In this document: positions 22,808-31,683 of the stretch, in pieces | How positions within the stretch are numbered: position 1 is the stretch's first letter | Layout: every line of letters begins with the position of its first letter | Source of the DNA: Methylovorus glucosotrophus | Lineage (GTDB): Bacteria; Pseudomonadota; Gammaproteobacteria; Burkholderiales; Methylophilaceae | NCBI RefSeq assembly: GCF_009858335.1 | Contig: NZ_VMSE01000002.1 | Coordinates: forward strand, 496,001 to 560,000 | Direction: 5' to 3' | Length of the DNA stretch: 64,000 nucleotides | The notes under the pieces: model-generated | Databases searched by the model: none | Seen by the model: only the letters and a program-made list of their open reading frames with translations | What the model was told of the DNA's origin: nothing | Program-made: the position numbers and the translations under genes

Positions 22808-23493
22808 TGCGCGCGATGATACTGGCGGCGGGCCGCGGCTCCCGCATGCGGCCGCTGACCGACCATACGCCCAAGCCTTTATTGAAAGCGGGTGGCAAGC
22901 CATTGATCGTGCATCACCTCGAGCATCTGGCCGCCGCGGGCTTTTCCGAGGTGGTCATCAATCATGCCTACCTCGGCGCGCAAATTGAGCAGGCACTGGG
23001 GAACGGCAGCGCCTGGGGCCTGTCGATAGAGTACTCGCGAGAAGCCGAGGCGCTGGAAACAGCGGGCGGCGTAGCCGCGGCCTTGCCTTTGTTGGGCGAT
23101 GCGCCTTTTCTGGTGATCAGTGGCGACATTTATGTTGAGGCGGATTACCGGGAGTTGAGCGAAGGTTTGCTGGCCGAAAATGATGCTGCCCTGGCCTGCC
23201 TGTGGATGGTGGACAATCCATCCTGGCACGCGGCCGGGGATTTTGGTCTGGTCGATGGCTTGATTCAGCTGGATGGCAACCCCAAGCTGACCTATGCCAA
23301 TATCGGGGTTTTTCAGCCTGCTTTTTTTGCCAGCGTACCCGCGGGGGCAAGCATGCCCATGCTGCCCCTGTTCAAACAGGCGATCGCCAGGCAGCAATTG
23401 GCCGGCCGGCATTTTTCGGGTGTTTGGGACAATATAGGCACGCCTGCCCAGCTGGCGCAGCTGGATGCCTATCTGAATGAGTCACATGCTTAA
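22807..23493 (+). CDS. murU: N-acetylmuramate alpha-1-phosphate uridylyltransferase
   Basis: MurU converts MurNAc-1-phosphate to UDP-MurNAc, so recycled muramic acid can bypass the early MurA/MurB steps. The 228-residue nucleotidyltransferase begins with LAAGRGSRMRPLT and TPKPLL, the UTP-binding signature, and has GDIYVEADY for the metal-binding aspartate. Adjacent to amgK with a TGATG stop-start overlap. Confidence 0.9.
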   Translation: MRAMILAAGRGSRMRPLTDHTPKPLLKAGGKPLIVHHLEHLAAAGFSEVVINHAYLGAQIEQALGNGSAWGLSIEYSREAEALETAGGVAAALPLLGDAPFLVISGDIYVEADYRELSEGLLAENDAALACLWMVDNPSWHAAGDFGLVDGLIQLDGNPKLTYANIGVFQPAFFASVPAGASMPMLPLFKQAIARQQLAGRHFSGVWDNIGTPAQLAQLDAYLNESHA

Positions 23494-23502
23494 GGTCATG
23501 CC

Positions 23503-24807
23503 ATGCTAGATATACCGCATTTGCAATCCCGCCGTGCCACCCTTGCCAGCCGCATGGGGCAGGGTGTCGCCATCATCCCTACCGCCGCAGAGGCCCTGCG
23601 CAATCGGGATACCCATTATCCCTATCGCTATGACAGCTACTTTTACTACCTGACGGGCTTTACCGAGCCCGAAGCCGTGATCGTGGTGATTGCCGGGGAT
23701 ACCCCCAAAAGCATCCTGTTCTGCCGCAACAAGGATATGGAACGCGAAATCTGGGATGGCTTTCGCCATGGTCCCGCCGGTGCGTTGGCCGAGTTCGGCG
23801 TCGACGAAGCCTACTCCATCAGCGAACTGGATACCCGCATCCCGGCCTTGCTCGCCAATCAGCCCGAACTTTACTTCAGCCTGGGCGCCGATGCGGCCTG
23901 GGATCAGCGCGTGACGGGGTGGATCAATCAATTGCGCAGTCAGGGCCGGGCGGGGGTCAGCGCGCCTGCTGCGATTCGCGATGTGAGAGCCTTGCTGGAC
24001 GAGATGCGGCTTATCAAGTCGCCGCAGGAGCTTGCCACCATGCGCCGTGCGGCCGTTATTTCGGCTGAAGCACATGCGCGTGCCATGCAGGTCACCAGGC
24101 CCGGCAAGCATGAATACGAAATTGAAGCCGAGTTGCTGCATACCTTTTATCACCATGGCAGCCAGTATCCAGCATATACCTCCATCGTGGCCGGCGGCGC
24201 GAATGCCTGCGTGCTGCATTACATCGCCAACAATGCGCCGCTCAACGATGGCGATCTGTTGCTGATCGACGCGGGCTGCGAACTGGATGGTTATGCTTCG
24301 GACATTACGCGGACTTTTCCCGTCAATGGCCGATTCAGTGGGGCGCAAAAGGATGTTTATGAGCTCGTGCTGGCGGCGCAATACGCCGCCATCGCCCAGG
24401 TCAACCCGCAATCGCACTGGAACGCCCCGCATGAAGCCGCACTCAAGGTGTTGGCGCAAGGCTTTATTGATCTGGGCCTGTGTCGTGGCACAGTGGATGC
24501 GGTGCTTGAGTCGGGCGATTATCGCCAGTTTTACATGCATCGCACTGGCCACTGGTTAGGCCTGGATGTACATGATGCAGGTGAGTACAAGCTGGACGGC
24601 GAATGGCGCACATTGCAGCCAGGCATGGTGCTGACGGTGGAGCCGGGTTGTTACATTCGACCTGCCGACGGTGTGCCGGAAGCGTTCTGGAATATCGGCA
24701 TCCGTATTGAAGATGATGCGCTGGTGACTGCCGAGGGTTGCGACATCATTACCGAATCGGCACCTAAAACCGTCGCCGCGATTGAAGAGTTGATGAGGGC
24801 AGCATGA
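23503..24807 (+). CDS. pepP: Xaa-Pro aminopeptidase
   Basis: PepP removes N-terminal residues that precede proline. The 434-residue pita-bread peptidase has the metal ligands in LLIDAGCELDGYASDITRTF, the histidine in MHRTGHWLGLDVHD, and glutamates in TVEPGCYI and GIRIEDD. An aminopeptidase P N-terminal domain occupies about the first 170 residues. The gene precedes two ubiquinone hydroxylases, with a four-base overlap, as in E. coli pepP-ubiH-ubiI. Confidence 0.95.
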   Translation: MLDIPHLQSRRATLASRMGQGVAIIPTAAEALRNRDTHYPYRYDSYFYYLTGFTEPEAVIVVIAGDTPKSILFCRNKDMEREIWDGFRHGPAGALAEFGVDEAYSISELDTRIPALLANQPELYFSLGADAAWDQRVTGWINQLRSQGRAGVSAPAAIRDVRALLDEMRLIKSPQELATMRRAAVISAEAHARAMQVTRPGKHEYEIEAELLHTFYHHGSQYPAYTSIVAGGANACVLHYIANNAPLNDGDLLLIDAGCELDGYASDITRTFPVNGRFSGAQKDVYELVLAAQYAAIAQVNPQSHWNAPHEAALKVLAQGFIDLGLCRGTVDAVLESGDYRQFYMHRTGHWLGLDVHDAGEYKLDGEWRTLQPGMVLTVEPGCYIRPADGVPEAFWNIGIRIEDDALVTAEGCDIITESAPKTVAAIEELMRAA

Positions 24808-25976
24808 GTGATCAGGCCGATATCATTATCGTAGGTGGCGGTCCGGTCGGCGCTACTCTGGCACTCACGCTGCGCAAGCAGGGCCTGCGTGCCACCTTGC
24901 TGGAAGCCCGTGCGCCCGGTGCAGCACATGCGGATCAGCGCGCGCTTGCTTTGTCTTATGGTACGCGCGTCATTCTGGAAAAGCTCGGTCTATGGAGCCA
25001 GCTTGCAGAGCAGGCGACCGCCATCAACACCATTCATATTTCACAACGTGGCAGCCTGGGCCGCTCGCGCTTGCGGGCGGAAGAGCACGGCCAATCGGCG
25101 CTGGGTTATGTGCTCTCCTATGGCAATCTGAGCCGTGTGCTTGATCGCGCATTACAGCAGGATAACGAGACCGATATCCGCCATGAAGCCGAGGTGCTGA
25201 CGATTACGCCTTCAGCCGAACATGGTGAAGTGAGTTACCGGCAGCATGGCGTGACACATACCCTGACCGGCAAGCTGGTAGTCCTGGCCGATGGTGGCCG
25301 CAGCCTGGGCGATATTCCGGGGCTGAAGCGCGAAACCAAGCACTATGGACATGATGCCCTGGTTACCAAGGTCCGCGCCGAGCTGGCCCACGACAATATT
25401 GCCTATGAGCGATTCACCCCGGATGGCCCGGTCGCCCTGTTGCCCAATGGGCCGCGTGACTTTTCGCTGGTATGGACTGGACAGGCAGATGCCATCCACG
25501 GTTTGCTGGAACTGCCGGACGAGGTCTTCCTGCAGCAGTTGCATCAGCACTTTGGTGATCGCGTTGGGCGTTTTTTGCAGGTGGAAAAGCGCATGAGCTT
25601 TCCGCTCAAGCTGTCCTATCTTGATCCCGTAACTGCGCCCCATCTGGTGGTGATCGGCAATGCCGCCCAGACCATGCATCCGGTGGCCGGGCAAGGTTTC
25701 AATGTGGGGCTGCGCGATGCCTGGGAGCTGGCCAGGAAAATTGCCGAAACGCCTGCCGCCGCATGGGGAAGCCCGGATATGTTCAAGGCTTACAGTGCCA
25801 GCCGTAAAACCGATACCAAGCGCGGTTTGCTGTTTACCGATTTCCTCGTCAACCTGTTTTCCAATGACATTGTCGGACTCAATCGCATGCGGGGTGTAGG
25901 CCTGGGTTTGCTGGATGTGGTGCCTTTTGTTAAACACAGATTGGTGCGCAAGATGAGTTTTGGGAGCCGTGGATGA
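24804..25976 (+). CDS. ubiH: 2-octaprenyl-6-methoxyphenol hydroxylase
   Basis: UbiH is a FAD monooxygenase that hydroxylates the ubiquinone ring. The 390-residue protein has the dinucleotide motif IIIVGGGPVGATLA at 7-20 and the UbiH-type second FAD motif IGNAAQTMHPVAGQGFN, which distinguishes it from its neighbour. It overlaps pepP and the next hydroxylase by four bases each. The membrane-associated Ubi complex is the expected location. Confidence 0.92.
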   Translation: MSDQADIIIVGGGPVGATLALTLRKQGLRATLLEARAPGAAHADQRALALSYGTRVILEKLGLWSQLAEQATAINTIHISQRGSLGRSRLRAEEHGQSALGYVLSYGNLSRVLDRALQQDNETDIRHEAEVLTITPSAEHGEVSYRQHGVTHTLTGKLVVLADGGRSLGDIPGLKRETKHYGHDALVTKVRAELAHDNIAYERFTPDGPVALLPNGPRDFSLVWTGQADAIHGLLELPDEVFLQQLHQHFGDRVGRFLQVEKRMSFPLKLSYLDPVTAPHLVVIGNAAQTMHPVAGQGFNVGLRDAWELARKIAETPAAAWGSPDMFKAYSASRKTDTKRGLLFTDFLVNLFSNDIVGLNRMRGVGLGLLDVVPFVKHRLVRKMSFGSRG

Positions 25977-27133
25977 GTACCCGCGCTGAGATGGTAGTGG
26001 TAGGTGGCGGCCTGGTGGGGTTGGCAACGGCGCTGGCGGCCACGCCCCAGGGCATGCATGCTATTTTGCTGGATCGTGCAGCACGCTCTTCCGAGGAACT
26101 CACGCATGACTGGGATAGCCGGATTTATGCCATCACCCCGGGCAATGCCGAGTGGCTGGCAGCGCTGGGTGTCTGGTCGCGTATCCCCGCGGAGCGAATT
26201 TGCCCGATCGATCGCATGATGGTCTGGGGCGATAGCGCCCAAGACCAGTTGCATTTTGACGCCGAAGACATAGGCGCCTCCCAACTGGGGTTTATTGTTG
26301 AAAACATGGCCTTGCAGCAGGCGCTACTGCAAGCTCTGGACGAGGCTGGCGTTGATCTGCGATTTGGTACTGCGTGTGCGGGTGCCTCTTTCAGTGACAA
26401 AGCCGCTACGCTGACGCTGGAAAGTGGTGAGAAAATTAGTGCCGACCTGCTGGTGGCAGCCGATGGCGGGGCCTCCTGGGTACGGCAGCAGGCCGGCATC
26501 AGCAGCGATAAACATGTGTATGCCCAGCAAGGGTTGGTGGCGAATTTCGAAACGGCATTGCCACACGGCAATATCGCGCGGCAATGGCTGAATAAGGATG
26601 GAATCCTGGCCTGGTTGCCATTGCCGGGGAACCGCATTTCGATTGTCTGGTCCACGGAGGGGGCAAAAGAATTACTTGCCATGGATGCCGCGGCGCTGGA
26701 GGCACGTGTGGCTGAGGCTGGGCAGCATGCCTTGGGCGCTTTGCGCCTGATTACGCCAGCTGCTGCGTTTCCTCTGGTCAAACAGACATCGCATGTGCTG
26801 GTGAAGCCCCATCTGGCGCTGGTGGGCGATGCCGCGCATCAGGTGCATCCGCTGGCTGGGCAAGGAGTGAATCTGGGCTTTCGCGATGTGGTTAGCCTGA
26901 TGCAGAGTCTGACCCGGCGACACGCCCTGCAAAGCTGGGGCGATATTCAGCTTTTGCGTCATTACGAGCGGTCGCGCAAGACGGATATGGTATCGTTGCA
27001 GGGATTGACGCATGGCTTGCAACTGCTTTTTGCCAGTGAGCATCCGGTGCTACGGCGTTTGCGTAATCATGGCATGCGGCTGGTAGATGCTTCCGCATTG
27101 AAAAAACCGCTGATACAGCACGCTATTATTTAA
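25973..27133 (+). CDS. UbiI/UbiF-family ubiquinone FAD hydroxylase
   Basis: The 386-residue flavoprotein belongs to the UbiI/UbiF/COQ6 family. It has VVVGGGLVGLATALA near residues 6-20 and VGDAAHQVHPLAGQGVNLG as the second FAD motif. It is a paralogue of the preceding UbiH and probably hydroxylates another ring position (C5 or C6). Which one cannot be decided from sequence alone, so I give no symbol. Last of the pepP-ubiH group before dsbC. Confidence 0.85.
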   Translation: MSTRAEMVVVGGGLVGLATALAATPQGMHAILLDRAARSSEELTHDWDSRIYAITPGNAEWLAALGVWSRIPAERICPIDRMMVWGDSAQDQLHFDAEDIGASQLGFIVENMALQQALLQALDEAGVDLRFGTACAGASFSDKAATLTLESGEKISADLLVAADGGASWVRQQAGISSDKHVYAQQGLVANFETALPHGNIARQWLNKDGILAWLPLPGNRISIVWSTEGAKELLAMDAAALEARVAEAGQHALGALRLITPAAAFPLVKQTSHVLVKPHLALVGDAAHQVHPLAGQGVNLGFRDVVSLMQSLTRRHALQSWGDIQLLRHYERSRKTDMVSLQGLTHGLQLLFASEHPVLRRLRNHGMRLVDASALKKPLIQHAII

Positions 27134-27155
27134 GCAGTTTGATTAAGGAAATTTC

Positions 27156-27878
27156 ATGATTAAGAAGTTGATGGGAATGATGCTGGTTGCGGCGTTCAGC
27201 CTGAATGTCCACGCCGATGAAGCCAGCCTGCGCAAGGCGATTGAAGCGACGTATCCCAAAGTGCGGGTTGAAAGCATTACCAAAACCAGCTATGCCGGCT
27301 TGTATGAAGTATTTCTGGATGGTCAGATTATCTATACCGACGACAAATTCAGCTTTCTGATTGCGGATGGCCGTCTTATCGAGCCCAAGTCCAAGCGTGA
27401 TGTGACTGGCGAGCGTCTGGATGAACTGACCAAGGTGGACTTTTCTTCCTTGCCGCTGGATCAGGCCATCAAGGTCGTCAAGGGCAATGGCAGCCGCAAG
27501 CTGGTCGTGTTTTCTGACCCCGACTGCCCTTATTGCAAACGGCTTGAGCAAAAGGAGCTGGTGAACATCAACGATGTCACGATCTACACCTTCCTTTTCC
27601 CGCTGGAACAACTGCATCCTGATGCGGTAAACAAATCCAAGGCGATCTGGTGCGCTGCTGATCGCGCCAAGGCCTGGCAGGATTGGGTACTGAATGGTCA
27701 GCTGGCCAAAGCCGGTAACTGCGATACTTCTGCGATTGATAAATCGGCCGAGCTTGGTCGCAAACTGGGCGTGGTGAGCACCCCCACCCTGATTTTTGCC
27801 GATGGCAAACGCATGCTGGGTGCGTATCCTGCGAAGGATATTGAAAAAGCCATGAGTACCACGCCAGCCAAGAAATAA
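27156..27878 (+). CDS. dsbC: Thiol:disulfide interchange protein DsbC
   Basis: DsbC is a periplasmic disulfide isomerase. The 240-residue precursor has a signal peptide (to about residue 20, VHA), an N-terminal dimerisation domain (about 21-85) and a thioredoxin fold with the CPYC site at 124-127 and the cis-proline in VSTPTLI. Two further cysteines (in AIWCAAD and AGNCDTS) form the structural disulfide known in the family. AAGGAA precedes the ATG. Confidence 0.94.
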   Translation: MIKKLMGMMLVAAFSLNVHADEASLRKAIEATYPKVRVESITKTSYAGLYEVFLDGQIIYTDDKFSFLIADGRLIEPKSKRDVTGERLDELTKVDFSSLPLDQAIKVVKGNGSRKLVVFSDPDCPYCKRLEQKELVNINDVTIYTFLFPLEQLHPDAVNKSKAIWCAADRAKAWQDWVLNGQLAKAGNCDTSAIDKSAELGRKLGVVSTPTLIFADGKRMLGAYPAKDIEKAMSTTPAKK

Positions 27879-27899
27879 CAGTCACTGTTTTCGGGCTGT

Positions 27900-27931
27900 A
27901 AAAAAAGAGGCGGTAATCCGCCTCTTTTTTT
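27900..27931. terminator. Bidirectional terminator between dsbC and pilC
   Basis: A 7-bp stem (GAGGCGG at 27907-27913 with 27918-27924) and TAAT loop are flanked by a run of A and a run of T. It serves dsbC on the plus strand and the convergent pilC on the minus strand. Confidence 0.92.
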
Positions 27932-27981
27932 GTGTCCGCAACCCGCTGAAAAGCCAGCGGGCTAATCTGTTGCAACGCGCC

Positions 27982-29193
27982 TTAAACCACTTGCCCCATC
28001 TTGAAGATAGGCAGGTACATGGCGATGACCAGCCCCCCGATCAGCGTGCCCAGCACGACCATGATGATAGGCTCCATCAGGCTGGACAAGGCTTCTACGG
28101 CATCATCCACTTCTGCTTCGTAGAAATCGGCGACCTTGGACAGCATCGAGTCAAGCGCACCCGATTCCTCACCAATGGCGACCATTTGCAATACCATATT
28201 CGGGAAAACTTCTACATTCTGCATGGCCACGGTGAGGCTGGTACCCGTGCTGATCTCGCTTTGAATCTGCTTGGTTGCCTCATAGTAAACGCGATTGCCC
28301 GATGCGCCGGCAACGGAGTCCAGTGCTTCCACCAGTGGCACGCCGGCGGCAAACATGGTGGAGAGGGTGCGGGCAAAGCGGGCGATGGTGGCCTTGCGTA
28401 TCAACTCTCCAAATACCGGAATTTTAAGAACAAGCCGGTCCATGGTCGCTTGCATCTTGATCGAGCGCTTCCATGAGTAGAAGAAAAACCACACGCCGCC
28501 ACCAATGGCCCCAAAAATTGCCCACCAGTATTCGACGAAAAAGTCGGAAATCGCCATGACCAGCAAGGTGGGCGCTGGCAAGTCTGCACCAAAGCTGGTG
28601 AACAACTCCTTGAATGCCGGAATCACGAAAATCATGATGACGGCAGTGATGATAAAGGCGACGACAACGATGGAGACGGGGTAAAACAGCGCCGATTTGA
28701 TCTTGCTTTTGATCGCGAGGATTTTTTCTTTGTAGGTCGCCAGGCGCTCCAGTAGCGAATCCAGAATACCGGCTTGCTCACCCGCGCCTACGAGGTTGCA
28801 ATAAAGGGCATCAAAGTAAAGCGGGTATTTTCGGAACGCCTGGCTGAGACTGCTGCCAGTTTCCACGTCGGATTTGATATCGCCCAGCAGTTTGGAAACC
28901 GCGGGATTGTTATGCCCTTTGCCGACAATCTCAAATGCCTGTAGCAGCGGCACGCCGGCTTTCATCATGGTGGCCAGTTGACGCGTAAATAGCGTGACAT
29001 CCTTTTCCTTGACCTTGCCGCCAGACTTGAGGCCGCTCTGTTTTTTGATCTTGGTAACGGTAATGCCCTGGCGACGCAAGGTGGCATTGACGAAGGCTTC
29101 GCCACTGGCTTTGACTTCGCCTTTGATTTTTTTGCCTTTTTTGTCCGTGCCTTCCCAGGCGTAGATCACTTCCTTGCTAGCTTGTGCGGCCAT
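27982..29193 (-). CDS. pilC: Type IV pilus inner-membrane platform protein PilC
   Basis: PilC is the polytopic inner-membrane platform on which the PilB motor assembles pilin. The 403-residue protein has two GspF domains (about 70-190 and 270-395) with three membrane segments near 170-190, 215-240 and 375-395. The N-terminal YAWEGTDKKGKKIKGEV motif is typical of PilC. It starts 32 bases after pilB ends. pilD, which commonly follows pilC, is not here. Confidence 0.95.
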   Translation of the reverse strand: MAAQASKEVIYAWEGTDKKGKKIKGEVKASGEAFVNATLRRQGITVTKIKKQSGLKSGGKVKEKDVTLFTRQLATMMKAGVPLLQAFEIVGKGHNNPAVSKLLGDIKSDVETGSSLSQAFRKYPLYFDALYCNLVGAGEQAGILDSLLERLATYKEKILAIKSKIKSALFYPVSIVVVAFIITAVIMIFVIPAFKELFTSFGADLPAPTLLVMAISDFFVEYWWAIFGAIGGGVWFFFYSWKRSIKMQATMDRLVLKIPVFGELIRKATIARFARTLSTMFAAGVPLVEALDSVAGASGNRVYYEATKQIQSEISTGTSLTVAMQNVEVFPNMVLQMVAIGEESGALDSMLSKVADFYEAEVDDAVEALSSLMEPIIMVVLGTLIGGLVIAMYLPIFKMGQVV

Positions 29194-29225
29194 AATTACC
29201 CCTGAGTGATGCTATGGTTGGCGGA

Positions 29226-30947
29226 TTATTCATTGGTCACTGCCTCAACCTCTGCGATGGAAGTGAGACCCTGTTTGACTTTCATGAGACCTGACTGGCG
29301 AAGGTCACGTACGCCTTCGCGCTTGGCCTGGTCCGCAATATCATGCGCGGTGCCGTTTTTCATGATGATACGGCTCATTTCGTCTGAAACGGGCATGACC
29401 TGGTAAATCCCCACCCGACCTTTGTAGCCGCCATTGCACATCTCGCAGCCACCCTCGCGCGGCCCATACAGTTGCCAGCTTCCATCCAGATCAGCTTCGG
29501 TGAATCCCACACTGAGCAGCGCTTCTTTTGGCAGGTCGAGTGGCTCTCTGCAATGCGGGCACAAGCGTCGTGCCAGGCGCTGGGCTGTAATCAGCGAAAC
29601 AGCCGAGGCAATGTTGAAAGGCGCTACGCCCATATTCATCAGGCGGGTCAGGGTCGATGGCGCATCGTTGGTATGCAGGGTGGACAGCACCATGTGGCCG
29701 GTCGAGGCGGCCTTGATCGCCATGTCGGCGGTTTCCAGATCGCGAATTTCCCCGATCATGATGATATCGGGATCCTGCCGCAAAAATGCTTTCAAGGCAG
29801 CGGCAAAGGTCAGGCCCTGCTTGTCATTCACATTCACCTGGTTGATGCCAGGCAAGGGTATTTCCGCCGGGTCTTCCGCAGTGGAAATGTTGACGCCTGG
29901 GCTATTGAGAATATTGAGGCAGGTATAGAGAGACACGGTTTTGCCAGAGCCAGTGGGCCCAGTGACCAGTACCAATCCATATGGGCGGCTGACGGCACTG
30001 AGCAGTGCCTCTTTCTGGTCAGGCTCATAACCCAGTGCCTCAATGCCTAGCGTGGCGCTGCTTGGGTCCAGAATCCGCATGACGATTTTTTCGCCATTGA
30101 TCATGGGCAGGGTGCTGACGCGGAAGTCGATGGTCCGGGTTTTGGACAGCACCAGTTTCATGCGGCCATCCTGCGGAACACGCTTTTCCGAGATATCCAG
30201 ATTGGAGATCACCTTGATGCGGGAGGCCATTTTTTCCTTGATGGCCAGCGGTGGCTGGGCGATTTCCTGCAACACACCATCTACCCGATAGCGAATGCGG
30301 TAATACTTTTCATACGGTTCGAAATGCAGGTCAGAGGCACCCATGTTGATCGCATCCAGCAGTATCTTCTGGATGTATTTCACCACCGGAGCATCGTCAA
30401 TTTCCGCACTGCTGACTTCTTGCTCCACCGGCTCATTGCCGGATTCCATGTCCAGGCTAAATTCATCGCTCATGCTGAGCGATTGCATGCTGGTATCGCT
30501 CGCTTCCACCAGTCTGGCAATCCACTTGCTCAGTTTGTCTTCTTCGACCACCACAGGGGAAAGCGCCATGCCCACCTGAAACTGCACATCATCCAGGGCA
30601 TGCAGATTGGTGGGGTCGGACAGGGCGACAAACAGCGAATTGCCGCGGCTTTGCAATGCCATGACACGGCTGCTCGCCATGAGCTTGGTGTCTATCGTTT
30701 TGGCCGGAATGTAATCGGGATTTAAAGCATCAAGATCAAACAAGGGGAAGCCGAAGGCATTGGCTGCCGTCTCGGCAATTTTCAGTGCCGGCAGTTTCTT
30801 GCTTTGTACCAGTTGGCTGACAAAGGGGATGCGTTGTGCAGTTGCACTGGCCTGTACACTGGCCGCGTCTTCTTCCGATAGCAGTTGCTCTTGCACCAGC
30901 ATGCGTGCAAGCCCGCCTAACTTACTGGGAAGGGTGGTGGCTGCCAT
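29226..30947 (-). CDS. pilB: Type IV pilus assembly ATPase PilB
   Basis: PilB powers pilus extension. The 573-residue protein has an N-terminal MshEN-type region (about 1-150), the Walker A GPTGSGKT near residue 333, an Asp box and Walker B with DPDIIMIGEIRD, and the zinc-binding CPHC...CEMC pairs near 463 and 500. It is paired with pilC and starts at an ATG; the leader can form a hairpin covering the AAGG before it. A second PilB/GspE paralogue lies at 52-54 kb. Confidence 0.95.
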   Translation of the reverse strand: MAATTLPSKLGGLARMLVQEQLLSEEDAASVQASATAQRIPFVSQLVQSKKLPALKIAETAANAFGFPLFDLDALNPDYIPAKTIDTKLMASSRVMALQSRGNSLFVALSDPTNLHALDDVQFQVGMALSPVVVEEDKLSKWIARLVEASDTSMQSLSMSDEFSLDMESGNEPVEQEVSSAEIDDAPVVKYIQKILLDAINMGASDLHFEPYEKYYRIRYRVDGVLQEIAQPPLAIKEKMASRIKVISNLDISEKRVPQDGRMKLVLSKTRTIDFRVSTLPMINGEKIVMRILDPSSATLGIEALGYEPDQKEALLSAVSRPYGLVLVTGPTGSGKTVSLYTCLNILNSPGVNISTAEDPAEIPLPGINQVNVNDKQGLTFAAALKAFLRQDPDIIMIGEIRDLETADMAIKAASTGHMVLSTLHTNDAPSTLTRLMNMGVAPFNIASAVSLITAQRLARRLCPHCREPLDLPKEALLSVGFTEADLDGSWQLYGPREGGCEMCNGGYKGRVGIYQVMPVSDEMSRIIMKNGTAHDIADQAKREGVRDLRQSGLMKVKQGLTSIAEVEAVTNE

Positions 30948-31222
30948 TCAGATAACCGACCTTGCTGTGCTTGTATTGGGAGTTTTCACGACATTTAATA
31001 ATGCACGGTCGGCTTTTTTTTGTAAAGCAAGTGACATATACAGGTGACAAATTTTGCATTTCAATACAGATAAATAGCCATTGCACTTCAGAATCCAAGT
31101 GAATACTTGGCGTGCCCCGTCAGATTAGGGGTAAATAGCGTAGTTGAATTAGGTACTTAGCTGTCTTGTATTGGAACTGTTTTAAAAAGTTCAAATAAAA
31201 TGCAAAAAACGCTAAAAAAACC
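30948..31222. other. Non-coding interval upstream of pilB with a leader hairpin
   Basis: No credible gene is seen. In the pilB direction, 30956-30961 (CCGACC) pairs with 31007-31012, and 30967-30970 with 31003-31006, leaving a five-base bulge. The stem includes the GG of the AAGG upstream of the pilB ATG. On the plus strand the same stem is followed by nine T and would look like a terminator, but there is no gene before it. A small CCCC...GGGG hairpin lies near 31115. The rest is AT-rich and otherwise featureless. Confidence 0.4.
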
Positions 31223-31251
31223 TTGACTTCTTGATTCAACACACGTAAAAA
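31223..31251 (+). promoter_or_regulatory. Promoter of the cold-shock gene
   Basis: TTGACT (31223-31228) is separated by 17 bases from TAAAAA (31246-31251). Transcription would start near 31258 and give an untranslated leader of about 107 bases, a long leader like those of cspA-type genes. Within it GAGGA at 31325-31329 pairs with TCCTC at 31334-31338. Confidence 0.5.
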
Positions 31252-31364
31252 CGCGTTCAGGCGTTTGGATTCGAGGTCATAGTAGCCGGCACTACCGACT
31301 TAAAGTCTTGAAGTACAAACTTTTGAGGACGCCTCCTCTTAATGTTTTAGCAAGGAAGTATGAA

Positions 31365-31568
31365 ATGGCAACAGGTACCGTAAAGTGGTTTAATGACTCC
31401 AAAGGTTTTGGTTTCATTACCCCGGACGATGGTGGCGACGATTTGTTCGCACACTTCTCCGCAATTGTAGAGTCTGGCTACAAAAGTCTTAAGGAAGGTC
31501 AGCGCGTAAGCTTTGACGTTACCGAAGGCCCTAAAGGCAAACAGGCTTCCAACATCCAGAAGGCCTAA
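31365..31568 (+). CDS. Cold-shock protein, CspA family
   Basis: This 67-residue protein is a single cold-shock domain with GTVKWFND near the start, RNP1 KGFGFI at 13-18 and RNP2 DLFAHF near 27-32. Such proteins bind single-stranded RNA and DNA and melt structure. The frame is open from 31308, but the ATG at 31365 has AGGAAG six bases upstream and gives the family start. Stand-alone gene with long leader and own terminator. Which csp paralogue is unclear. Confidence 0.94.
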   Translation: MATGTVKWFNDSKGFGFITPDDGGDDLFAHFSAIVESGYKSLKEGQRVSFDVTEGPKGKQASNIQKA

Positions 31569-31594
31569 GCTTTTTAAGCTAACCAGTCTTCATG

Positions 31595-31621
31595 AAAACG
31601 GCCCGTCACGCGGGCCGTTTT
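31595..31621. terminator. Intrinsic terminator after the cold-shock gene
   Basis: An 11-bp stem (31595-31605 with 31611-31621) carries four A and four T at its base. It closes the cold-shock transcript and may also serve icd on the other strand. Confidence 0.8.
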
Positions 31622-31683
31622 CATTTGTAGTGAGTTTTGCGCATGTTAGCCACCCGCATGGCGTGGCTAACATGGCTGGCTGA

